Positions 33,295 to 42,735 of a stretch of 64,000 nt of DNA are shown in pieces (the first letter of the stretch is position 1; each line of letters starts with the position of its first letter). The translations under genes were made by a program, and so were the position numbers. The DNA is taken from positions 34,946,001 through 35,010,000 of the forward strand of contig NC_081826.1 of assembly GCF_030867095.1 (NCBI RefSeq), given 5' to 3'. The stretch comes from Alligator mississippiensis (taxonomy: Eukaryota > Chordata > Crocodylia > Alligatoridae). The notes beneath the pieces were generated by a model. That model was not told the DNA's origin. It worked only from the letters and a program-made list of their open reading frames with translations, and searched no databases.

Positions 33295-34767
33295 TGTAGC
33301 AGGCTTACCTTTCAGAGCTTGGGTTGAGTCCCAGGCTTGAGATCCTGCTGTTTTGATTGGTGAGGCCATCCAACAATCAGGAGGCAGCAAGGGAAATAAA
33401 GTCATGCCCCTTTCCTGTGAGAAGGGGGAGAGGAGTTCCCCCAGACCTGATTGAAGACTGAAAACTGTCAGGTCCAGAAAACTTCAGGGGCAGAGCCCTG
33501 GAGTGTATAAAAGAAGCTGCATGCCCAGCATGAGGGAGTTGTGTCCAGAACAGAGAAGAGAGAAGAGCAGGGCTTAGAAGAGCTGAGAAGAGCTGCTCAG
33601 CGGGGTGAAACAGCAGCCCAGGAAGAGCCCCTGAAGACTTCTATCAGCAGGGAGTGGCAGATGGCTCCAGCAGTTAGGCTTTTGGTGCATGGCACGGCAT
33701 GTGGCATTCAGATCCTAGGAGCTGTGTGAGGTGGCTCAGGTCTGCAACCTCTGGTGTCCGGCCAGAGACATGGTACACAGGCCGGTGCAAGGAGCAGGAT
33801 CTTTGGGGCCCCTTGGGTGGCTCAGGTCCACAACCCCCAGGATGAGGCTGGGAGCTCAGTGGAGGAGGCACTGTATGGAGGGTGAGAGACCCTGGGAGCC
33901 GCTCTAGGTGGCTCGGGACAGCAGCTCAGTGCACACAATGCTGCCCAGAGGACCCAGGAGCAGACCAAGCCCCAGTGCTGTCCAGGCCTCCAACCCCTAG
34001 CACAAGGCGAAGCACCCACTACATGCAGCGGTGCATGTGGCCCTAAGCCAGGCTGGTGGCAGCAGAGTTGGGCAGCAGGAAAGCCCGGTGGGGAACAGAG
34101 CTGAAGCTGGAGAATGGGAGGCAACCCTCCGGGACTGTGGAGTAGTAAGTTACCTTGGAGAGAAGGTCCCAACAGGGCAGGGACCCCCCAGGGTTGCAAA
34201 GGGGCACCACGTGGGCCGCTCCTGGGTGATAGTGTGGGAGCTTAGGAGTCATTGGGGTCTCCCCCTCCTTTTCTTTCCCCCCACTCCTTTCCTGTAGTGG
34301 TACTTTGGGAGTGGGGCCTCTGCCCTGGAGGGCACCCAGATAGGCTAAGGATTGCTTGTTATACTTGTAGACTGTGCCTTATAGTTTATGTGAATAAGTT
34401 GAAGGAATAGTTTGTATATTAATAGAGTTATAAGGTTGCCCGATCAATATCCTTTGTTCTGCGTTCTGTGTTGTTCTATGGTTCATCTGTATTTTTAAAT
34501 AATAATTGGTTGTGTGTATATCTATATATGGTATAGGGTTTATTGTTTTGTAAATTTGTACATATATATATAATTTATGTCCTTACCCTTTAATGGTTTT
34601 GTTGTAATAATACATTTGTATATAGTTAAGTAATTGATTGACTGGGCCTGACTCTACAGGGGACTGAGGTGGCCACTGGACTGTTGTGTCCCTCCACAGT
34701 ACACCACCCAGCCAATAATTCCCCCAATTGGAGAGGGGAGTACAAACCCAAGTACACCCGGGCTACA
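33295..34767 (+). mobile_element. Solo LTR (1,473 bp) with 4-bp target duplication
   Basis: The element starts TGTAGC and ends GCTACA, perfect 6-bp inverted termini of the TG...CA type, and is flanked on both sides by AGTC (33291-33294, 34768-34771). On the plus strand it has a promoter-like layout: an inverted CCAAT box (GATTGG, 33355-33360) and TATAAAAG at 33506-33513. No gag or pol sequence lies next to it, as expected after recombination between two LTRs. A 4-bp duplication is compatible with several Ty3/gypsy-like and some retroviral integrases. No clear AATAAA was seen, and the orientation rests on the TATA box. The 125-codon and shorter frames inside have no known domain. Confidence 0.75.
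33506..33513 (+). promoter_or_regulatory. TATA box of the solo LTR
   Basis: TATAAAAG lies about 210 bp inside the LTR, with an inverted CCAAT element about 150 bp upstream. The expected transcript start is near 33535-33545. Function inferred from motif and position only. Confidence 0.5.
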
Positions 34768-34771
34768 AGTC

Positions 34772-36650
34772 CAGATTTCTCAGATACAACTCATACCCTG
34801 AAACAAAACCTTTTAAATCTTTCAGGAAAACAATAAAGGCAAACAAGCAAACAAGAACAAAGACAAGGAGTCTGTGAGCAGTTACTCAATGTGGCAGAAT
34901 TCAGTGCAACTCTTACTTATGCACATGGTTCAAGATTTAGTGTATGTGTATGTAAACAAAAGTATCGAGTTAATACATATTGTCTTCCTTCTAAAGTATA
35001 CTGCATAAAATAGTTAACATTGGAGGTTATTTGTACAGTACAGCAGTAATATTAGGTAATTTAGATCAGGAAACATTATATCAGTATTGAGTTGATTTGT
35101 TTTCTTCTTTCCTAACAGACCTTACTGGATATTATTGCTTTTATTTGTAATACCCCATGTCACAATCAGGAGGGCCTCATTGTTCAGTGTAAAACAGAAA
35201 AGACAGTGCCACCTTTTTATCTTCTTACAATTCAGTCTTTAGAAACTCAAAACATAATGGAGTTAATGCAGTGCTTACACCTAGATTCCCCACTTCCCCA
35301 TGCTAGCTCATTAATAACAGATACAGAAATAACATCGAACTCAGCTGTTTTCAGTGTGGACAGCATTTTGTCTTGGCTGTTGGCTTACTTTAATGTCATC
35401 TCATATCTTTCCTTGCATCTCAGTGTCAGTTTTAAATGGTTTTGATTCATGCATGTAGATCTTCATATCTACATTGGGATGCTCCCCTTCTGCCTGTCCT
35501 ACCACCACAGAAAACACTATTACACAGCTCCTTTAAAGGTGGATTTGTAGTGAGCTCCTACTGTTGATTTCAGCTGTAATTAACATGCCTCTAAGTCAAC
35601 TTTAGTGAATCTTATTTTGATATTGTTTGCAGTCCTTTCTCACTCAGTCTTTTTTTTTGTTTTGGTTATGCAATTTGGCACAACACACACACACACATAC
35701 GTGAGCACACATGTGCCAACACACACATTGCACAACCCCACCATGAATACTACTTTGCAGCCCCCTTTGGGTTTGTTTGATTTTCAGCTGCTTGGTAACT
35801 CAGGCAGTATCAGAGTTTGACTTGTTCTTCTCATTTCAGGCCCCTAATGAAATTTCAGGTCCCTAATGAAGAGGACAAACAGGCAAATGGCTGCAAGCAT
35901 TCAAGCCTGGAAGGGGCTTTGTTGCCAGTTCATTATAGCACCACTAATGAGATTTCCATCCAATTTGTGGGACAGCACAGCTCAACTCAAAAAAGAGACA
36001 GAGCCACCAATATAGCGGGATTACTATGCCTTATTAAAAAAAAAGATAACCTTTGTAAAACTCAGGGTGCATTGGTTAGAGTCATGTCTTTATACACTGG
36101 GACACTACATAAACAATTGCTAGATTAATCACATTGCTCTCATCAGCTTGGCACCTTGCTCAAATAATGCAAAACTCCATGCAGTAATAAATACATGATT
36201 TATGAACGAATTTCAAATAAACCATAGTTCATAAGATTTTGCTGTCTAGCAGAAACCAATCCTGCTTATAACATGTTTTCAGAATGTTACTTTATACTTG
36301 AGATGTATATGTTTGTAAAATGTTACTTTTATATTTGACATGTTTAAAATAAAAGAGGTGGAGGTTGACTACAGGTACTTTGCATGAGTTGAAACACACA
36401 CCAACCACTCCAAAATTTGAAATCTTAAGTACAAGATCTGAGTGATTCCGTTATTAAAACATACAGCAATCTGACTGCCAGATAGGAACAATAAAATAAG
36501 GCCTTCTGAATTAGACTTCACTACAGATTAGTTAAGGATCCCTAGAAACTTCCCCCACCTTTTTCCAGCATAGATAGATGCTGACAGTCTCAGCCAATGG
36601 TGCTTGCTCACTGGCTTTCACTTGCCATGAGGAACAAACAACTACTGGTA
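34772..36650. other. Mostly unique non-coding DNA
   Basis: AT-rich, frames up to 103 codons without recognisable features. It includes a (CA)n tract at 35681-35728. Confidence 0.5.
35681..35728. repeat. (CA)n-type microsatellite
   Basis: CAACACACACACACACATAC followed by interrupted CACACATG and ACACACA runs. Confidence 0.85.
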
Positions 36651-36661
36651 ATAACACATAG

Positions 36662-37342
36662 AGCCTTGTTACACAGTAATATTGGGTGGTTTGGGGAGCT
36701 CTTAACACCTGGATTGTCCACACATTAACACCTGAAACTAGTTTTAAGCACACACTAAGTGGCTCAAAGTTACGCCTTCCAGGGCAGAATTATCTCTGAT
36801 CTGTGTTACACTAGGGTGTAATCAATCCAGGCTACAGGTTAGTGTAAACAGTGTCTCCTCCACCACTGGCTGGTCTGGATCAGGCACACTGCTTCTCAAC
36901 CTCTCCAGTACCCCAAATCCCTGCTCACTGCCCCTCTGCCATCCTCCTCCCCCACTTACTTGTGGCTGCCCATGCTCTGTCTCAGGGGAACAGGCAGAGA
37001 AGGGTTAACCTGCTGTCTCAGACAGGCTTAAGGGGAAGAAGAGCAGCAGCTTGGCAGCAGGGTCAGGCAGGAAGGTTAACCCTTCCCTGCCTGCTCCTCT
37101 GAGACAGGCAGCACAGGCCATCACAAATGGGGCTGGGGACACAGCAGGGGAACCCCAAGGGAACAGGGGGATTAGGAGAACCTCAGGAGGCAGGGAAGAA
37201 GCCCAGAAAGGGAATGGGAGGTGATAGTTACCTTTCAGTCCTCCCAGCTGTTATTAACCTGAACAAATGATTGCTCCAAATTTGAGCTAACACTAACACT
37301 GATTAACATGTGTGAGGCTGACAGTGTAACGTAACAAGGGCT
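36662..37342. mobile_element. MITE family B, complete copy
   Basis: Left end AGCCTTGTTAC. Right end, read in reverse, AGCCCTTGTTAC. The tetramer ATAG flanks both ends (36658-36661, 37343-37346). It contains the inverted pair AGAAGGGTTAACCTG / AGGTTAACCCTTCC in its GC-rich middle. No ORF of interest. The element sits directly against the 3' terminus of a minus-strand CR1 (TATAGAAAAATAGG), so it may have landed in the terminal repeat of that CR1. Confidence 0.75.
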
Positions 37343-37955
37343 ATAGAAAAATAGGTCTGGAAGAGACTTCAGGAAGTCATCTAAGCCCAACCCCTGCTCA
37401 AGGCAGGAACATCCCTGTGCAAACCATCCCAGCAAAGCTTCTAAAGATGGAGATTCCACAAACTTTTTATATGCAAGCAAGGTTCTTTGAGTAGATGTGA
37501 TATCTTCTATTACAGCAAATGAATAGTTGGAAAAAAGTTCTTGGCAAGCTTTCGGACACAGTCACCCTTCTTCAGGTATAGGGAATCTTGGCTGTTCAGA
37601 GACTCCCTATGCCTGAAGAAGGGTAACTGCACCTGAAAGCTTGCCAAGAACTTTTTCACAACTACTCAGTTGGTCTAATAAAAGATATCACATCTATTCA
37701 AAGAACTCTGCCTGCCTATGTCCTTAGAGCAACACAGCTACAACCACAAACCCAACAACCTTTTTATGTAATCTGTTTCAATGCTTAACAGTGGTTTACA
37801 CTAATGGTAATTTTTCATTAGTAACCCTTAGAAAGTTCTTCCTAACATCCAACCTAGATTTCCTTTTCACAGTTTAATTCTACTATGCTGCCAGCACTGC
37901 TACTTTCTTCTGGACTTTCTTCAATTTGTCCAGGTCTTTCTTCATGAATGGCACG
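37343..37955 (-). mobile_element. CR1 LINE fragment, minus strand, interrupted
   Basis: The 3' end reads GTCTGGAAGAGACTTCAGGA, then GAAGTCATCTAAGCCCAACC and GGAGATTCCACAAACTTTTT. After the insertion it resumes with TTTTTATGTAATCTGTTTCA, AGAAAGTTCTTCCTAACATC and TTCAATTTGTCCAGGTCTTT. With 37471-37767 taken out, the sequence aligns without a gap to the CR1 at 18416-19038. Confidence 0.8.
37471..37759. mobile_element. Palindromic repeat, family P, inserted in CR1
   Basis: The arms GATGTGATATCTTCTATTAC ... AAGTTCTTGGCAAGCTTTCG ... CACCCTTCTTCAGG (about 37493-37578) and their complement (about 37611-37695) form a nearly perfect stem of about 85 bp. A tail follows with AGCAACACAGCTACAACCAC. The octamer CTTTTTAT flanks the element on both sides (37463-37470, 37760-37767), while the uninterrupted CR1 has one equivalent, so it is a target duplication. 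The 8-bp length fits hAT, but the one-sided tail is unlike a classical hAT. Confidence 0.8.
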
Positions 37956-39107
37956 TGTCCCCGGAGGCTGGGGGGCATGACTCTGCTAGCAGCGGTGAGA
38001 GCATAGCAGTGGTGGTGGGAAGCCGTAAGTGCAGAGCTCCCGCAGACACCGCTGGCACTGTTGGTGGTGGGGGGCAGGTTGTTGAGCACTAACCAGGGGT
38101 CGGTGACCACCTGCAGGCACCGCTAGCAGCATCAGCGGCAGCCAGTGGCAATCGTGGACTGCCCACAGACACTGGTGTCAGGGATGGGGTGGTGAGCAGC
38201 GACCACCCACAGTCCCCAACCATGCTCTCAGGCAACTGGAGACTCGATCCTCCCCAGAGATGCTCTGGTAGCCAGCCAGAGCATCTCTATGGCTGGCCCT
38301 TGCCCTGATGCTGAAACATGCTGCCTGCCTGTGCAGGGCAAGCAGTGGTGCAAGCTGTAGGGACCTCAAACCAGGCTCCTGACAGCTAAGTAGGGAGTGG
38401 GGGGGCTGCAGGAGGGGGCAAGGGACCGTGGGGGGGACCCCATCCAGCCCTAGCTCTAGCCCCTCGCTCGCTTCCCCAGCTTCCCGATCCTCCCCCAGCT
38501 CCCAAACGCTCTCCCAGCTTCCTGGTCCCCCCATCTCCCCCCCCCCCCACTCCTCCAGCTCCCTGATTGCTTCTCCCAGCCCCACCCCTGCCCCCCACAC
38601 AGGTAGTGGTGGTCGGGGCCACTTGGATCTTTGTGGCAGAGCTCCCCATGGAGCACAGGGCAGCTGGGGGCAGCAGGGCTCAGCCCCGGCCACCTGGCAC
38701 CTATGCTGCCACATTGCATGGGTGCCGCATGCTGTCTTGCATCTTCAGGCTGCTAGGGCTGAGTAGCGCTAAGCCCTGGGTGACAGCTGCAGCACCCCTG
38801 AGCTGCCAGACAGCACGTGGTGCTGTGTGACACCCTGTTGAGCCAGGCTGCACATGCACGATGCAGCAGCTGCAGTGTGGGTTCCAGGTAGCTGGGGCCA
38901 AGCCCCATTGCCCCCCGCTGCCCTGTGCCACACAGGGGGGCTGTGCCTGAGTGCCCCGATTGCCACTGCCACTGCTGGTAAAGTGTGGGTGGTGCAGAAG
39001 GCTGGAACCTAGCAGGGGAATCCCTGAATTGTCTCCAGCCTCCCGATCGCTGCCCTGCTCATCTCCAGCCTCCTGCTCATTCTCCTGCTCTCCATGTGTA
39101 GACATGC
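37955..39107. mobile_element. GC-rich block, probably a large non-autonomous transposon
   Basis: About 1.15 kb of GC-rich sequence sits between two CR1-type segments. The right end CTCTCCATGTGTAGACATGC then CCTAG carries the ATGTGTAGACATGCCC terminus shared with 19360-19580. Inside, the segments 38648-38703 and 38880-38937 are inverted copies (AGCACAGGGCAGCTGGGGGC versus its complement, about 80 percent by eye). A matching left terminus was not identified. The frames up to 178 codons are GC-driven and overlap on both strands. Confidence 0.45.
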
Positions 39108-40810
39108 CCTAGGTGTTTTAAGTAGTTCCTTATTGATATGCATCAGTGTCTTTCCAGGTATTGAGGTTAGGTTGATCAGTCTTGGGGTTTGGGGTCTTCA
39201 TTGCTCCCTTTTTTGAAAATGGATGCTCTGCTTGCCCTTTCTAATACTTTAGAACTTCACTTGACTTCCATGAGATCTCTGAGAAAAAAGCCAATGTCTC
39301 TACAATTACCTGAGTCAATTCCTTAACTACCTTAGAATGATTCTCATCTGGTCCTGCTGATTTAAAAACACCCACATTTTAAAGTACACTCTAACCTGTT
39401 CTTTCCCTACTCTAAACTGACTATCTCCGCCCTATCCTTGTTGCTAGCTGTAATTGTCATCTGACAGTTGACCTTTTTGTGATGAAGACTAAAATAAAAA
39501 AGGCATTAAACACTTCTCTGACTTGTCCATTAGCTTTTCCTCCTCATTTGGTAACTTTCCCTGATCTTTGTTTTATTCCAAAGATAACAATATAGAAGAA
39601 GCATTATACGCAAACATTGTGGAATGTTTTTATATCCCTTGCCAGCTGTATCTTGATTTATGACTTGGTGGCAATCCTGATTTTGTCCCATATACGATCT
39701 GCAACACTTGTCCTTATTAATATGCCAAATGTACACTTTTTGTGAGATTCCTTTTTATGTTTCAAGTAATTAAAGTGTTCACTGTTTAGCCAAACTGGTC
39801 TCTTCCATATACTATCTTTCCTTTGCATCAGAGTAGGATGCTTTTGTGCCCAGAATATGGTCTAAAGTACGACTAGTTTTCGTGGACCACTCTCCCCCTT
39901 AGATTTGCCTCTCCTGGGGACCTTGCCTGCCAATTGTCTAATTTTTCTTAAGGTCTGCTTTTCTGAAGTTGAGTGCTTTTATTACACTGTTCTTCTTCCT
40001 TCTGTTTTAGGATTATGAACTCCTGAACACTTTTACCCAAGTTACCTTCCAACTAGCTCCTACCTATTCACAGATAGCAAATCAAAAACTCCCCCCTCAT
40101 TGGTTTACCTCTACCACCTGTACCAAAACCACCTATTCCCATGCACAATTCAAAAACTTGCATAAAATTCTGTGTACTGCTGGGTTACCCTAACAGCAGA
40201 TGTCATGATAAGCATGAGGTTTTATGATTTGGATTTTTAATTAATTGTTTAGAAAAAGCATTATCTACCTCTTTCTCCTGGTTTGGTGATCTATAGTAGA
40301 CAGCTACCATTTTCAACAGAAAAAACCTTCAGAAATTTTCAATAGGACTACTTCTTGCTTTGTTTTGGATTTCAGAATGAGGATGTATACCAGGGACAGG
40401 CAATTATTTCAGCTGCTTAATGAGTTTTGGTGAGCTGTTGAGGGCCTTGAGGGTAATCCCACCCCTTGACAGGTGCTCTGCCCCCTAGTTGCCATCTTGG
40501 GACCAGAAGTCCTATTCCTTATCCCTGACCTTTGCCAATGGATGTCCCTCTCTTTGCCTCCCTGGAAATACTCCTTTTGGAAATGGAGGGTTGAAATTGC
40601 CTAGTGGGCTGGATCTGGCCTGCAGGCCGTATTTTCCCTGCCCCTGATATATACTCATCCATTAAAATATTCCAGTTGTGAACTTCACATAAATCTCAAT
40701 TATCCTGTTTACATCATAATTTTGTGTGTGTTTTTCTTGTTCCCAGTTCTTCCTGCTTATTCCCCATACTTTTTACATTAGCATATAAACACATCTACAG
40801 GACAATCAGC
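39108..40810 (-). mobile_element. Old CR1/L3-type LINE, minus strand, interrupted by hAT
   Basis: Read in reverse, the order of recognisable landmarks is that of a CR1/L3 ORF2: the segment equal to TTCCCCATACTTTTTACATT near 40760-40785, AGTTACCTTCCAACTAGCTC near 40038, ATTTCTAATTTTTC-type linker sequence near 39940, and the RT-finger region CCCTTTTTTGAAAATGGATG near 39206. The frames are full of stops. Between 40391 and 40646 the similarity is broken by a hAT insertion. Confidence 0.7.
40391..40646. mobile_element. hAT-like non-autonomous transposon inside CR1/L3
   Basis: Left end CAGGGACAGGCAATTATTTC. Right end, read in reverse, CAGGGGCAGGGAAAATACGG, preceded by the typical GGCTGGATCTGGCCTGCAGG block. 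The flanking octamers ATGTATAC (40383-40390) and ATATATAC (40647-40654) match at 7 of 8. The 256-bp length fits a non-autonomous derivative. Confidence 0.8.
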
Positions 40811-40814
40811 TACT

Positions 40815-41510
40815 CATCTAATTTCCTTCTTACTACATTGTTAAAACTCCTCATATTGTTCTTCATCTTTGACCTTTATTCAGGTCACTTTGTTTTTTAG
40901 TGCCTCTAGGTTTTTGTCTCCACCCTCACTGAATTTATTGTAGAGCCCTTCTCTGTTACTGGGTCTTGGAGTCCTCTTGCACCTTTGGAACTTTTGGAAG
41001 TAACATGAAAAACTCATATACAGAAGAGCCAACATCTCAAGCTGTTGCTGTTTGTCAATAAGGTTGCAGACAGCTCTATCCAAAGGCATGTGACTTTTAA
41101 CAGCAAAGTCCTGCAACAACAATTTTTACAACAACAAAAACTATGATCTGTGACTGAAAGGAGTCTGCTAAGTTTAATAGGCCTAAGTTTAATCACCCTG
41201 TAGAATTCTACCATGCAAGTCTTAGCAACAGCTACAGTGGAAACAGATTTTTTTTGTTTTTCAGCCTATGGGACGGTATACACCATTAAAAACTCTGAAT
41301 ACTGTAGTGGATCAATTTGAAAAGGAAACTTCTGCCAGAGTGACTCAACCCATCACTGGTCATTTATAGGCCATGATGATCTGGAGGACAGAGCTACATC
41401 TAGGAACCTGTAGAGGCCACTTTAAAAATACTAGATAAAAGACCATTTCAGTGTTCTGTAGTGTTTGATATCAGGGCAGCCTAGAACTTCACAGACTATT
41501 AGTCTCAGAG
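40815..41510. other. Non-coding stretch, possibly further decayed CR1/L3
   Basis: May continue the upstream part of the CR1/L3, but I could not align it with confidence. No other feature. Confidence 0.35.
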
Positions 41511-41514
41511 GGCA

Positions 41515-42440
41515 GATGTAACAGGGCACTTTGGCCCTGTTACTATGAAAGTGCTGAAGAAAAACCCACAAGGCCCATTTAAGAAGGGGCAAGGACTCAG
41601 GCAGCATGAAGTTGGCTCTGGAGAAAGACATGGGGCTCAGCTCCCCAAGGCCAGCAGAGAAGAAGTCTCTGATCATTAGGCCACAAGGCGAGAACGAATG
41701 GTACAGGCAACAGTAAACAGTCATTGGAGGCTAGAAGGTATGCTAATAGGGCTACCAGTTCCTATGGGAAACAAGCTGCCCAAAAATAGGCTTCATAGAA
41801 GCTGAACTCCAGGGCAGGTCCAAGGTTGCTTAATGAGGAGCAACTGATAATAAATAAGCCTATAGATGGAAAATCTCTGTGTTGGGCTGAGAGGCAGGGG
41901 TTAACTGACAGGTATATAGGATTGCCTCCAGGGCATGTGAATCATTGGCCCTGACTGCTGGTGGGAGAGGACCTCTCTTGCAGCATGTAAGGCATTTAGG
42001 CCCCCCAGGAGAAGAGGAACTGCTAGCAGGGGCAGGGGTGCCTCTCTCTGTTGGTGAGTGTGCCTGCGTGTGTTAAGATTTTGGGGTTGTATTTCTGTTA
42101 AAGATTTATTTATAGCAGCTGGTGGCGGGGGGAGGGGAAGGAAGGGAAGGTTTATAAGGGTCGGTATGGAGCACACTGCAATTTTAGCCTTTTCAGGGCT
42201 TAAGGGATTTGTAGAGAGATAGGTGGAAGCTGGAAGAAAGGGCTGAAGCCACAGAAGATAGACTGACACCAGAACAGAGCCACCATCGGAGTGAGCCAAG
42301 GATGAGACAGCAGAGGCTGACACTGGGCCAAAGGCCCAAGGAAACAGGAAGTAGGAGGGCCTGGAGGCTGAGGGAGAGGGAGACTTAAAACTTTATTATA
42401 GAAACTTTAAAAACAAATGGTGAAAGTGCAGCAGTATGAG
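41515..42440. other. Unassigned GC-richer block, transposon-like
   Basis: Starts near TGTAACAGGGCAC ... GGCCCTGTTAC, a short inverted repeat (about 41518-41543), and differs in composition from its flanks. It lies just before the CR1/L3 at 42450. The 140-codon minus-strand frame (42323-41901) shows no domain. No ends or duplications found. Confidence 0.3.
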
Positions 42441-42446
42441 GCCTTC

Positions 42447-42735
42447 TCAGAGTCCAAGCGTGAAACGCTTGTCAGCAACAAAAAACACCTTGTCATTGCA
42501 GACTGAAATCTCCTCTTCCATTCCCCTCATGGGGTTATGCATGTAAGACCAGCTGTCCACCTTCACCTTGCAGAGTGTACCCTCACTGACCCAGCACAAT
42601 TCAAAATGGTCCATGTTTTGTTGCAAGAAGTGTTCAAATTCAAATGTGACACATGCCAAGACCAAGAAATGGAAGAGTTGGAAGGCGTTGTCAGAGCCAG
42701 CCCATGCAAGCTGATTTCTGCGGCTTTTCAGAGTT
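42447..42735 (-). other. Open segment of unknown origin joined to CR1/L3
   Basis: The minus-strand frame 42821-42447 (124 codons) starts with CR1-like MGITVDHKLNMNQCALVAKK and ANSILAKM. It then continues without a stop for about 95 codons (LFHFLVLACVTFEFEHFLQQ, NMDHFELCWVSEGTLCKVKV) that do not match any CR1 domain I know. The composition looks protein-like, but there is no ATG of its own, no splice signals, and I do not recognise a family. It may be an unfamiliar part of the retroelement, a processed fragment, or chance. Confidence 0.3.

Noticed and set aside
38178-38766. Frames of 178, 112 and 87 codons in both directions
   Set aside because: They overlap on both strands over a GC-rich block with internal inverted copies. 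Composition explains them.
41901-42323. 140-codon minus-strand frame as a gene
   Set aside because: No domain, biased composition, and located in a transposon-like block. No splice or promoter context.
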